The translations under genes were made by a program, and so were the position numbers. From Anastrepha obliqua (taxonomy: Eukaryota; Arthropoda; Insecta; Diptera; Tephritidae): a stretch of DNA of 64,000 bases. Positions 21,360-33,800 of the stretch are shown here, one piece after another. Position 1 is the stretch's first letter. Each line of letters opens with the position of its first letter. The stretch covers positions 3,782,001 through 3,846,000 of the forward strand of contig NC_072896.1 of NCBI RefSeq assembly GCF_027943255.1, given 5' to 3'. The notes under the pieces were generated by a model. The model made no database searches. It was not told where the DNA came from and saw only the letters and a list, made by a program, of their open reading frames with translations.

Positions 21360-24027
21360 TGTACAGTTTTGTGTCTTCTCCGAACAACAGGCTACGCTGT
21401 CGTCATTATTTTTTTATGTGAACATAATTTAAGTCTGCTCTGGGTTAAGTTCTCATGGGAAAAATGCCAGCGTACTCCAGCTGTTTATAGCAAAGCCTTC
21501 TCTTTCTACGCGATACCTTTCATTTCTGCAAACAAATCAGTATAACTATGTTCCTTCTTCGCTTAAGAGATCAATTTTAGCAGCCTTCGATTCGCCACGG
21601 CTCAGCTGTCTTGACGAAAAACGTGCATGTGAAAGCAACAACGAAGTCATCAAGCAAGTACGCTTATGCCTCATAAAAATGGTACAACTCTCTGTTTTCA
21701 CTAAGAAATGTAATTTTGGGCAGCTCTTTTCCAGCGCTACCAAAATATGTTTATTTATACCAGTTGCTTCATCTATTCGCCACTTGCTAACGCTTGGCCT
21801 TTTATTGTTTTTTGTTGCTTTGTTTCGCCAGAAAATATTACCTGTTGCAGTAAAGCAAGACAATGCGCCGGTTCATTCCAAATTGTATGTGAAGAGATTT
21901 CCAGCTAAGCGCATTTTCTGAGTATACAACTACATATAAAACTGACGACGCAAACTTCTATCTGGAAAAGATCGCATTAAAAGTAAAACATTGTGAGTCT
22001 GAGACTGCGAAAGAGAAAAATTAGGAGCTGAGAGAAAATTACCACTGTTTCGAATAATGAAATATTTGCTTGGAGCGTTATAGAGTTAGGGGGAGCTGAT
22101 AATAGTGAAATGCGTCTGAAAAAAATTGGCTTATTTGTAGTAAAAGTCGACCAAAATCTTGATTGGAGATCTTTAGTTTGGAAGAATTTAGATTAAAGAG
22201 TAGAATAAATGTATTCTCTTTTAATATTAAAAACCAAATAGGTGAATTCTCGTTTGCCATTGGGAAAATCTCTCGAGCATTGAAGAATTCTAATACAAAA
22301 ACGTTTAATGACGATTGGTAAGACAACCCAATTTTAGTTTGATTGAGATACCATCAAGTTCTCTACTTTTTTCTATTTAAAGTTGGAAATTACTTCCAGG
22401 CGATGCTAGAGACAACGTAAAAATATTATATATTCATACTTTGATTCGACGCTTTAAAAAATACGCCGGCATGCTTACGAAGTACTCAATAAATAGTTAT
22501 GAGGGACATAAATTCATCCAACTGCCTTTTTACAGGGTTTTTTTGTACACGAATTTGAAATAAGATGCTTCACTAATAAATTTTGTACACGAAATTTTCG
22601 TTCTTGCACGAATCTCAAACCAAAAAACGTTTTTCTAAACAAAACATGAATTCTCAAAAGGATGACTTATTAAGTAAAAATTTTTCGTCAGCAATAATTT
22701 TCGTCAGGACGAATAATTTTCGAAATAACCAAGTCCGACTGTTAATGAAAATTTCAAAGCAATATTTAGGTTGCGTGTAGCTGGATAACAAATATTGTAC
22801 AAGATGGCGCAAAATTAATCATCCAATTTTAATTATGACTAATTTTTTACTGAATAAAAAATATTTTTGAGTAATGGAAATCTATATTTGACCTACGACA
22901 GGTCTAAGTGTGTAATTTTGCCAGCCACCAGAGCTACCTACCTACCTTACCTATTTGTATACTACAGCTGTTTAGTTCAGAAGTGTCAAATATAACTCAC
23001 GTACGACGCCATTGGCAGCAATTATAAATCTTCCCATAGGGTGATTAATTTTGTATGAACAACTCGAGAAAACAAAAACAGTCGCTAATAACTGACTTTA
23101 TTACAACGGAAAGCCCAACAGAAAACATTGATAATTTGAATAAAACCCGGCAGATGGGCTGGATATATCTGGCACATCTACTGATAATCTGATGATAGCA
23201 TTTTTGGTCCACTTCGTAATAAATCGGCAGGTCTGTTATCACGTAACGATGAATAGTTGCAAAATTGATTTTTTTCCTAACTTAAATTTGAATTTTTAAA
23301 TGTACTTAAGAATTAAATTTTCACACTACACTAATTTTCATATGGATTTCATTATTACGCGAAAAAAAGATTTCCGTGGCTAACCAAAAGTGGACTAATT
23401 CCTCCAATACTTTCATTATAAAAAGCTGTAAATGATAATCCGCATTTCTGTTGCTTATTGGGTACTTTAGTGATTAGAAAAATATCGGAGAACTTCAGCA
23501 TCTGAACAAATAGAGTAACCAACGCACATTGGAATTCCATAATTGATAATTTTAAACGGTTAACTGCTTAGTATTTATTAAAAGCAAAAACAAACCAAAA
23601 CTCATGTAATACAGCTGGCTGGAAATTTATAGAGATTACGAGAATATTTACAGCCAATGTTGGATTTGCACCAGAGCGAATAAAACTTGGATTTACCCAA
23701 GTTGGCAAAAGCTGAGAAGTGACATAGTTTTGAATGAAGAGAAGAAAAGAAGTGCTTTGAAATTTTGTGCTGCTTGCTGGCAGTTTAAGAATACAGGGAG
23801 TTGACTGTAGCATTCTTGACTCGGCAAAATTATGACTGATACATGCAAGGGCTTCAAAATTCGTGTAAATAAAGCTCGATAACCATAAGTCGGACTTTTT
23901 TTTACTATAAATGAATCATTTATTTGAATTATGAAATAAACGTTTTTGCACAGTCTATCTAATGGAAGCTGGACCGGCATAACTTGGAAACTATTTAACC
24001 AATTCAATTATAGCAAACTGCATTGTA
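21360..24027. other. Intergenic; no gene recognised
   Basis: AT-rich. A weak inverted pair (ATGATTAATTTTG-like) occurs at about 22806-22826 and 23038-23058 and may mark a small decayed element. Nothing else recognised. Confidence 0.4.
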
Positions 24028-24843
24028 AAGGGTTTTCCATAAGAGGTGTAATGATCAATGGTTTCGTTGCTTGTGTGGCACGTAACGCCGTCTTGTTGAA
24101 AATAAACGTTGTTCAGATTAATACCATCCAATTCCGGCCATAAAAAATCGTTAATCACCTCTCGATAGCGTAATCCATTCACCGTAACTGTTGCTTCAGC
24201 TTCATTTTCGAAAAAGTAAGGTCCAATGACTACGCCGGGCCATAAATCGCACCAAACAGTCAGTGAGACAGACAGTGTGGCTTTTTAACAATAACTCTTG
24301 GAGTTTCTGAAACGCAGATCCGACAATTTTGCTTGTTGACTAAGCCACCGAGGTGGAAAGGGCCTCATCACTCAAGATGATTTTTCGATGGAATTCCGGA
24401 TCATTTTCATGCATTTCAACGACCCAATCAGCAAAGACACGACGTTGTTGATGATCGGCCGGCTTGAGTTTTTGTTTAAACTGGACCTTATAAGCCTTCA
24501 GACCAAAATCTTTATGCAAAATACGGTGTAATGACGTTTGTGGAATGCCAAATTCCAAAGAACGACGAGGAATGAACAAACCTGAGTTTTCTTCAAAACT
24601 TTCGGCTACAACAGTAATATTTTCGGCTGTTTTTGAGTGACGTGCACGGGTTTTATTCTTCACATCACTAACTTGTCCCAACAGCTCGAAATTTTTCACC
24701 AATTCCTGTGAATTTTAATAATTTGAATGCGTTTTTAATGGCGTAGTTTCTACTTGTCAAATATCCAAAAATGACAGCTTCAGAAGTGACATCTACCGAA
24801 ATAGCGGGCTATTCAAAATAACACCTGTTATTGGAAAACCCTT
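24028..24843 (-). mobile_element. Rosa-like mariner, internally deleted, both ends present
   Basis: Inverted ends: left AAGGGTTTTCCATAAGAGGT at 24028, right (minus strand) AAGGGTTTTCCAATAACAGG ending at 24843. TA flanks both sides. Length is 816 bp. The transposase C-terminus is missing: coding sequence runs straight into the left end. Confidence 0.85.
24050..24702 (-). pseudogene. Mariner transposase, C-terminally truncated
   Basis: The N-terminal minus-strand frame (24340-24702) shows DVKNKTRARHSKTAENITVV, SLEFGIPQTSLHRILHKDFG and HRKIILSDEA (first Asp). After a frame break near 24340 it continues with the GPYFFENE-type segment and NGLRYREVINDFLWPEL and FQQDGVTCHT (second Asp). The frame then enters the terminal repeat at NETID. 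The third catalytic Asp and about 100 residues are gone. A separate fragment of what looks like the same family (41952-42215) holds just the missing C-terminal part. Confidence 0.8.
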
Positions 24844-24859
24844 TATTTGTAATATTGTA

Positions 24860-25645
24860 CGGCTTCACGTCTTCTATCTCTGCGCAAGTTGTGGGAGTAA
24901 TTAGCTCCGAATCAGCCGAATTTGCCTTGATAACTATCTGACCGTCCATATTGGCTTTCCTTCTAGTTTTTGCTGAACTGTTACATCGGGCTACTGTGAA
25001 GGCCTATACAACATTTCAATCCCATTTCCTGCTTCGACTCTGCACACTTTCGGCTTCGATGCTTGTGCTGGGTGTCCTTTTGTAAAATCCAAGGTTCGCG
25101 AGTTCTTCCACACATCGTCGCAGCTAATGGTAATAATGCTTTTTATTCATTCATATTGGTGGTGAACACAGATAGACAACCAAATCCTTTTTCGGAGAAG
25201 CAGCTCCAAACATAAACTTTAACTGGATGCTTAACAGTTCGTTTAAGTTGTCGATTATCAGCGGTACACCAGGACCGACGTAAGCAACTATTCGCCCGAA
25301 AGTAAGATTCATACGTGAGTATTAAGTTTGTCCCATTCCGATCTTAATTGTCTTAGCCTATGCAATTCTTTGTTTTATAATATTTGATAATCAGAGCAGC
25401 GGTTTTTCCACTATGCTCCAAAATTAATTTGAGGCCTTCTGCAACTAAGCGTCCTTGAATCGTGTCTTTGTTTACATTAGCACCAGTTCGCCTTAACACT
25501 GCTTCAGCTTCACTCAACGATAAGTTTGGCTTTGTCACAAACAATTCAATGATCTTCTGATCTTGGTTTGGACAGGTATATTTTGGGACCTCGTCCGACG
25601 GAGTCGGCAACGTTTTTAACTACGGTGTAACGTTGCGGCCATGCA
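24860..25645 (-). pseudogene. Tc1-like transposase fragment
   Basis: The minus-strand frame 25353-25610 holds an N-terminal helix-turn-helix-like region (LSLSEAEAVLRRTGANVNKD). Further along the minus strand come FRANSCLRRSWCTADNRQLK, RTVKHPVKVYVWSCFSEKGF and CRTREPWILQKD-like text, resembling the central part of Tc1/Tc3 transposases (HPVKVxVW-CFS-GFG). Many stops; inverted ends not found. Confidence 0.6.
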
Positions 25646-25974
25646 CTGATGAACTTCCAATTGCATTTGGGGTTTGAAAAAGTTTATTATAGAAACAATC
25701 AGTCATTCAGAAGCGGCATAAAATACTAAGGGCCTCCCTAAAAGCGCATTTCACAAACTGAATTAGAGGTCTGAACTAAGCATCTTCCTCAAATGTAAGC
25801 GGCAGTCTATCTGTTGCCTTTAGAGCTCAGTCGGCTCTTGATAGCTTACAGATTGAAATTGGCATGTGCGTGCAAAACTTCCACTTGCCACAACCGGATA
25901 AAAGTACTCAATTCAATGCAAATTCAAGCAACGACCCTGGCAGCTCCTAAATTGCCCAAAACGTCGTTATTATA

Positions 25975-27397
25975 CGAGGGTCGCGTGCAAAGTCCGTGCA
26001 AAGGCAGAGGGATGGCACTACTGGCGCGTACCGAGGTTATGTTTAGTTAGTAGCATCTCTTGAAAGAACACATACTAAGTTTCACCTAGATCGGTCTATT
26101 TGAATCGAGGAAGTCGTGTGATTTTCTGTTTCCGTCAGGATAACGCTGCCACTCTCGCCTGAGCAGTTGTGGTCGCAGCCGTAATGGAAATAGGGTTCCA
26201 ACGCGTTTCACATCCCCTCTATACTAGACTTATAGACTTGGCTCCCTCGCATCCCTCTGATTACTATTTGTTCGCCAATTTGAAAAAGGACTGCATTTAC
26301 TGGTACCAGCCGAGTGTGTAGAACTTGTCACAGTCCTGCTCTGAATATCGTTTTGCACTTACTTCCCATCGACTTTTTCATTATTTTCATCGCTGCTCAA
26401 AGTGTAATCAGGTTAACGGAGATTGGTCTCTGGAGACAATCCCTCATGGATCATGGTAGGATTTTTAGGCAGTTAACGCCGTATTTCTCTGAACTTCGTA
26501 CCGACTCTTTATCCGCCAACTGGAGTTTGAGGGTCGTACCAAGGCAATCTTTCCATGCCGGCAGGATTGGAACGAGGGGAAATCTGCACCGAAACTGGTA
26601 TTTCTGTTTTTCAGGCAGAAGTCTTTGCGATCCTCCATCATTCAAAATGATACGAAACGTGAGAGCGAGGGAGATATTATCATTTTCTCCGATAGTCAAG
26701 CCGCGTTCAAGGCTCCAGCGACGCCATGATGCAAATTCAAGCTAGAAAACTTCTGTGCAATTAATATTTCTCTGATCTGGGTTCCAAGACACAGGAACAT
26801 AGAGGGAAAGGAAATTACTGATGAGCTTGCCAGGAGCGCTCGCCTTGTTTCAGAGATCTTCTACCTGATCAGCATCCCTCTGACTGTTGTAAATGGCGAA
26901 TTGCACAATTTATTTCTCAGTAAAGTGCAGAAGAGATGGAGTTCCATTTCTTCATTTGCTATTTCGAAAATCCTTTGGCCCCGGTACAATATACGCAGGT
27001 CTCAGAAAATGTTCCCATTCAATTTCTAAGCTCGTAGCTACGTTTACCGGTCATTGAACGATCGACACAGACGCGAAAAAGCTAGGTCTTCCGTTTAATC
27101 CCCACCAGAAGCTGTGGGGTTCTTTCAGAGAAGAAGACTGTTGAGCACTTTCTCTGTAAATTTTCGGGCTTGGCAGCTAGACGATTAAGGTCAGAGGGTC
27201 CTTTCTTTGACAGCCTGGAGAAGTGATCCAACATAAATCCCATAAACCAGCAATGGCTGGCTGTAGATGCCTACCTGTTGGAGGTCCCGTAATGGTATAA
27301 AAACGGCGGCTTAGTACCAAAACCATTTCACCTTCCTACTTACCTACCCCAAACAATTAAGTAGTTTATTTTGCACGGACTTTTCAACCCACCCTGG
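25975..27397 (+). mobile_element. Mariner element split by a LINE fragment
   Basis: Left end CGAGGGTCGCGTGCAAAGTC CGTGCAAAG at 25975; right end (minus strand) CCAGGGTGGGTTGAAAAGTC CGTGCAAAA ending at 27397. TA flanks both ends. Coding remains at about 26120-26305 read RQDNAATLA, then AVVVAAVMEIGFQRVSHPL and HPSDYYLFANLKKDCIYW, the D...D part of a mariner transposase of the mellifera/irritans kind. The interior from about 26306 to 27345 is a LINE. Confidence 0.78.
26306..27345 (+). mobile_element. LINE fragment (thumb, RNase H, zinc knuckle) inside a mariner
   Basis: Plus-strand pieces: CHSPALNIVLHLLPIDFF (RT thumb end), [15 protein letters not shown] text before IIIFSDSQAAFKA (RNase H active site region), WVPRHRNIEGKEITDELARS (RNase H C-terminus) and a CCHC-like stretch ending FSGLAARRLRSEG. 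The 3' end shows AATGGTATAAAAACGG and a CTACTTACCTACC tail. The same 3' end occurs inverted at 28515-28640, so both belong to one family. Many frameshifts. Confidence 0.72.
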
Positions 27398-27401
27398 TAG
27401 C

Positions 27402-27837
27402 CATAGCCCGCTTTACTGCAGCGTGTTTTAACACTCATCTGTGTGCGTGCGATCACGCGACATAAGACAAAGGTTATCAGTTGATGTAGAGTGAAATCAA
27501 ATACAAATTTACTAATATTTCAGCAAAAATGTATTTACTATTAAAAAATACAATAAATTATTACACATGCACACACACACACGTACAGCTAACTGAATGG
27601 AAAATGTAATTTATTTGCATTACGCTTAGTTGGCTTGCTTTACTCTACTCATACAGAATTACTATATTTTACATACCTATATCGACATGTACTCGTACAC
27701 CTACATAGTCTGTTTTATTGCTTTATAACTCAATTTCAAGTACTTTGCCTCTTAAATATTTATTAAGCTAGCATCGATTTTATTTATTTAATGTCGCTTT
27801 TAGCTATTCAAACCTTTTATTTTATTCTCTTTCGCAG
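27402..27837 (+). other. Upstream region of the bgm coding exon
   Basis: Moderately AT-rich, probably intron of the bgm 5' UTR. It ends in a pyrimidine-rich tract and CAG at 27835-27837 (TTATTCTCTTTCGCAG), a good splice acceptor 36 bp before the ATG. Confidence 0.5.
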
Positions 27838-27873
27838 CTTCCTTCTTCTCCATACTCTTAAACTACTTCCGTC

Positions 27874-30800
27874 ATGTCTACTTGGGAGACACTATACAAC
27901 CGTCCAGGCCCGAATCGCCTCCTACCAGCCGAGTCGTACCGCACTAGTGATCCTAAAGAAGCGGTGAAAATTCGTAAAGGCGCTGACGGTCTGGCTTCTG
28001 AGGAGCCCTTTTCCATTCCCGGCCTGCTAAAGCGCACAGTGAACAACTATGGCGACTATCCAGCTCTGCGCACGAAGAACGAGAAGAAGGAATACACCAC
28101 CGTTACCTACAAGTGAGTATGAGTGGATGTGGGAATTGTTTCTTTGATTTTCTTTTAATTCACTGTGGAATTGAGGTAATAATTATGAGATGTGCCAGCG
28201 GAAAATACTTTTTGCAGTAAGTTTTCCTACAGCGCGCCCACTATTCTTTAGGCATAGAACAAAATGGGGTATCTACCTACTTTTTAAATCTTTCATCAAT
28301 AGAAAGGCACATCAAGCAGAACTTGAGCTAGCCAATTTGACCAGTCATGCCAGCTCCTTCTTTGGAACAGTTTGGAATTTAATACTGTCAAACTTCTGTC
28401 CGGAATTTGATTTTTATGCTGTGATATCCACTTAAGTCCTTCAGAGCCCGCGTGAAAGCAGTTGTGAAAAAAACAATTCAGAAATTCTACCCAACAACAA
28501 CACCCTCTCGTAAGGTAGGTAGGTAGGTAGGTAAGATGGCAAGAGTACCCCAGGTACACTGCAAGTAACACTTACGTACCGTTTTGATACCATAATGTGG
28601 ACCACAACCTGTGAAAGGATTTAGGGAGGAGAGAAAACCATCTACAGCCATCCAGTGGCCATTCTAGGCTGGAGAACTTCTTCAAGTCATCCCCAAAGGG
28701 CACGCTATCGAATCTCAAGAGCCTAGCCGCCAGAGCCGTACATTTGCAGAGAAGAGAGTGTTCCACAGTCTCTTTCTCTGCAGGAATTCCAAGCTTCTCC
28801 GCATGAGTACCGATCACCCAGTGACCAGTGAACACCGCAATGAGTTTGGAAATTAAATGGGGGAGATTCCTATCACCTTAAGCGTTTTGTTTCTGTCATA
28901 TTGAGGCCATTTGAAATAGCACACGATGAGACAAACCTCCATCTGTCTTGCGCTTTTTTTTAGAAAGAAATTGTGTAGTTTCCTTTTAATGAGCGATGTC
29001 TGAGAAGGAGACAGCTGGAACCGGTTCTGCCGACCCCTTCCTGGCAAGCTCTATATTCCTGTGCCCGGGAACCCAGATAAGGGAAATGTTTCCTGAACGT
29101 TCGAGACGTTTGAGTTCCTCCTTATAGGAGTTGACCAGAAGAGAGCTGCAATACTGCGACGACAGGGCCTTGATCGCAGCTTGACGAAGCATTATGCATA
29201 CCTGCAGGATCGCGAAGACCTCTGCTTGAAAAACGGTGTTTGTTTCCGGCAGTTTAAAGGAGACCGAAATGCTGGCTGAATTAGAGTAAACCCCCGCTCC
29301 CACTTCAGACTCCATTTTGGGTCCGTCAGTGAAAACAGAGGTATCTATATCCGTACCGACTCTCCCCTCTTTCCAATCTTGCCTGCTCGGAAAGATAGCC
29401 CTAGCACAACCCTCAGAACCCAGTTTGCGGATGGAGAGGACAGTGCGAATAATAGAGAAGGGAAGGGAGATCTGCTTCAAGATGCTACTATGTCCTACAG
29501 GAAGTTACCTCCAGAGGCCAATCTCCTTCAACCTAACAGCGCTCTGAGCAGCAATGGATTTAACCTGCAGATCCACAGGAAGTAATGCAGAATAACGTTG
29601 AACGTAGCAGTGGGACATGTTCTACAAGCCCCAGTGATGCCCACACATGCAGTTCTCTGCACTCTCTCTCTAATTTAGTGGTGTTGTAGCCCTTCTGAAG
29701 AGCTACCCACCAAACTAGGCAACCGTATGTCAAAATTGGCAGAACCACTAAGTTGTACATCCAAAGTACGACACGTGGCTTGAGGCCCCATTTTTTGCCG
29801 AACTTAGATTTACAGGCGTAGAAGGCCTTCTTAACTTGATTTTCTATGTGCAGCTTCCAGTGGAGCTTGGGGTTTAGTATTACACCAAGATACTTGACTT
29901 CCGATGAAAGGGTAAGACACTCGTTGTTAAGTCTAGGAAACTGAAAAGGTGGAGGCTTGTATTTTCTGGTGAATAGCATCAACTCCGTTTTGTCAAAATT
30001 GACTCTGAGACCGCAACTGGCAGCCCACCTACTGAGTGTAGCCAGTGCACCTTCCAAAATTTCAGCCATTACTGATGGGAAGGGACCTGAGACCATTAGG
30101 ACCAAGCCATCGTAAACTCTTATAGTAAATATTGTGAATGAATTTAAGTCCGCAGCTCATTTTTCTCTTCCTATGGCGCTTAGTTTGGATCTGTTGAAAC
30201 CATGAAACCGAATTGGCTGCTAGCATTTACGAATTTTCAAAATGTATGCCTAATTTCACATTTATGAGGCTCACCCCTACTTTACTGGTTTCATGAACAG
30301 CAAAATTTGTCGCGCTAGTCCACAACAAGATTAGCTGCTACCTGTCCATAGTTTTTAATATATGAACAAATTCGAATTTTCGGCGTCACGAGACGCCTGC
30401 AAACGTTTGTCAACCGCTGCTTGCGCCATATTTTACGATTTTTTTGACTCCGTACATTATCCAACTCGGGCATGCTAAGAAAAGCTAACCAGCTTGACGT
30501 GGCGACTGAAATTCGAAAAAGAAAGTGACAGTGGATAGGACATATGGTTAGAAAAAGGGATGGTAATATTGCTAGGCAGACGCTGATTTCGAACCCCTTC
30601 CAACAAGCTAGCCGAGGAGTGGGTAGGCCACGCACCACCAAGAGACGCTCAACACAAACTGAAAGGAACTCTCTGGGTCCTACGTGGAACGTTCAACGTG
30701 GTCAACGGTTTGCTGTACACTGACCTCCAGGTGAACTGGCATACCCTTCATTCAGATTTGGTTTAAAAAGCAAAATAATGTAGCTTCTTCCCTTTTTGGT

Positions 30801-33800
30801 GCTCGACCTTATGATTTTTCCATTTATAACTCAGAGGTAAAGCTCTCAAACTAGAAAATTCCATCTGAATTAGATCAACTTCAACGCCTTGTTAAAGTTG
30901 GTAAGAATCGTCTAAGCGGTTATCGCGCCAATCAAGAAGAGGAAGAAGAGAAGATTCAACACCTCTAACACTTTTTTTTCGTTGACTATTTTCAACAGGC
31001 TACTTCAGCAAACCAAAAGTTGAGTTGAGTGTTTTTTCTTCTACAAACAATTTCTGATATTCTCGTCATGTGGAGAAAATGCATAAGACCGCTAGCAAAA
31101 TAAAAATTTCAAAAAATAAATCGATTTTTCTGCCACTTCATACGTGCACTTTATTTCACCAAAGGTCAACGGGCTGTAAAATTGCATACCTGAATGAAAA
31201 GGAAAAATTCTGCTTAAAAAGTTTGAAATTTTGATTAAAATTTGTTAAATTTTTTTTTTGTCACAAAGTTTGAAACTGGTTTTTATGCAAAAATGAGTTT
31301 TGTTTTCTTAAGAAAATTATTCAAATTCAATAAAAAGCAAATTGGCTGACCAAACTTGCCAATAACTCCCTGTGCTCTAGTGAAAGGCCTATTTTTGTAA
31401 CCCTAGAGTTTTAGGCTTTTGGAAAATTTTAGCACAATTTTAGGTTTGTTGTTCCAAAGATTGCATGGAGATAATACGATACCACCAAGCTGATGAAGCA
31501 CATGTTCTGAGCTTTCTATGTCCATTTCGCAAAAGCGGCAGACATTGGTCTCAGATAGACCAATATTATTTTGATGATACCTCAGGCTGCAGTGACCTGT
31601 AAGATATCCTGTTAAAAGACGCAGATCTACTCTGCTTAGTGAGAGTAGCTCGTCAGATATTCCTTTGTTGTGACGGCACAGTTTAGCCAGCGTGCAGCAA
31701 ATTTGCTTTCTTCCCATTTCCCAAGGAATTCATTAATGCGGCTTTTTGTGAGTCCACAGAAAGGCTCAGGAAGTTGCATCTTTGCTCCTTGTTTTGCAAG
31801 GCCATCAGCCATTTCATTTCCCTCATGTCCTTCATGGCCCGGAATCCAGCCTAGTGTTACTATGTCGAGGTTCCCTAACGTGTTGAGCAGGTTTGACAAT
31901 CATTTACCAATTTAGAGGTGATAGTTGCTGATAGAAGGGCTTTTAGAGCCGCTTGGCTATCTGAAAGTATGTAGATGTGAGTATCTCTCATCTTCCTGCC
32001 TAGGCATTCTCTCACACATACCTATTTCAATGGCATGTATTTCTGCCTGGTATATTGTTGGGTAGGATCCCATCGGAATCGATTTTTTTGAATTTAGGCC
32101 CATTGATTCCTGCCCCTGCTCTACAATTTTCCAATTTGGACCCATCAGTAAACTATAGCTGAGAGCCAGCTTCGAAAGTGATAGCATTAGTTCTCCAGTC
32201 TGTGCGTTCATTAATTATAACTTGGAAGTTCCTGAAGAGTATTGGTTTGGGTGATAGTATAACATCCCTATGAAGAATGGGACTATGTTTCGAAGTCTTC
32301 TAAGATTTTTAAATGCCCTTTCATATCCCCACTTTTAAGTTCAGATATACCTTTTAGTCTTAAGGCACTCGAGCGAGCTTCCCTTTCAATTAGAATTGGA
32401 AGCGGTGGTATGTTCAGGAGCACACCCAATGCATCCGTGGGACATGTTTTCATAGCCCCTGTAATACCAACACATACCAGGCGATGCAGTTTGCTTAATT
32501 CGTTTGCCGCCTTTCTTTGCTTGACCTTGGGCCACCATGCTAAGGATGCATAAGTGACTATGGGTTTCACAACTGTTGTGAATGTCCAGAAGGTCATTCT
32601 AGGGTTTAGTCCCCCTGTCTTACCAAAAAACCTTGTACAGGCAAAGAATGCCCTTGTGGCTTTTGAAGTAACTCTCTCAATATGGGAATTCCACGTAAGC
32701 GTTTTGTAAAGACTGACGCCAAGATAGTGCGCTTCTGTCGAGAGTTAAAGTGTTGTTCCATTAAGGATCGGGCATTTGAGATTTATGTTCCTTCTCCTAG
32801 TAAACGGTACAAGTGCTGTTTTGGATGGGTTGATGGAAAGCCCTCTTTCCGTGCACCATTTATTTATTATTGTAAGGGCTTGCTGCATGCGATCCGAAAT
32901 GGTTTCCTCATGCCAGCCTAATACATAAACTACTAGGTCATCAGCGTAACCCTGAGTGTGAAAACCTGGGTTTTTCAATTTGTGGAGAAGTTCATCTATG
33001 ACTGGAGTCCACAAAAGAGGAGAGAGTACGCCTCCTTGGGGGCAACCTCTTGTGGCTTTGATAGATTTGATTGTTCTTCCTAGTTTGGTGCTGATCGTCC
33101 TAGATTTCAACATGAATATTATCCATCTAGTGATGGGTTCAGGTACCTCCTTTAGATATAGGGCATTATAGATTGCCTCATTGGAAGTGTTATCAAAAGC
33201 CCCTGATATGCCTATAAATGCACATAGAGCTATCTGTTTGGACTCAATAGCCTTTTTAATATCTGTTACTAGGCTACGCTGGCTGGGTCATGTTGTCCGA
33301 AAGGATACAAACGCCCAGGCTCTGAAAGTATTCGATGCAGTACCAGCTGGTGGTAGCAGAGGAAGAGGAAGGCCTCCTCTGCGTTGGAAAGATCAGGTGG
33401 AGAAGGACTTGGCTTCACTTGGTGTGTCCAATTGGCGACGGTTAGCACGAGAAAGAAACGACTAGCGCGCTTTGTTAAACTCGGCCAAAATCGCGTAAGC
33501 GGTTATAGCGCCAATTAAGAAGAAGAAGAAGGCTGTGTATTGAAGTCTCAGTGGATTTTCCCTGTTGATAGGCAAATTGAGGTCGATGCAGTGGGAAGTT
33601 AGCTAAAGTCATTTAGCGCTGTCTTTCCTTTGCAAATATTCCAATTCTGAGTTAAGTCCTCAAATTAAATTTTCGAAAATGTCATTAAAGCTTACCATTT
33701 AAATAAATTGAAAATATATATTTGCTAATATCTTTCTCATAAATCACTGCGCCCTTATTGGCTTCCAAAAACACAAAAAAAAGAAAAAAACATTTTCACA

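Larger units (their letters stand above)
28515..30115 (-). mobile_element. LOA/R1-like LINE, 5'-truncated, in bgm intron 1
   Basis: Minus-strand element opposite to bgm. Its 5' limit (about 30115) lies at the YADD box, here decayed to VYDGLVL. The 3' tail is an ACCTACCTACC run at about 28510-28534. Order: RT thumb, RNase H, zinc knuckle, 3' UTR. Same family as the fragment at 26306-27345. Confidence 0.85.
31385..33606 (-). mobile_element. LOA/R1-like LINE in bgm intron 1, split by another LINE
   Basis: Minus-strand element from [20 protein letters not shown] (about 33535-33605) through [10 protein letters not shown] (about 33210-33240), [19 protein letters not shown], thumb, RNase H and zinc knuckle ([18 protein letters not shown], about 31487-31560). 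The 266-bp segment 33268-33533 is a different LINE in opposite orientation that interrupts the RT frame between [10 protein letters not shown] and [17 protein letters not shown] related copy is at 55380-56390. Confidence 0.87.
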
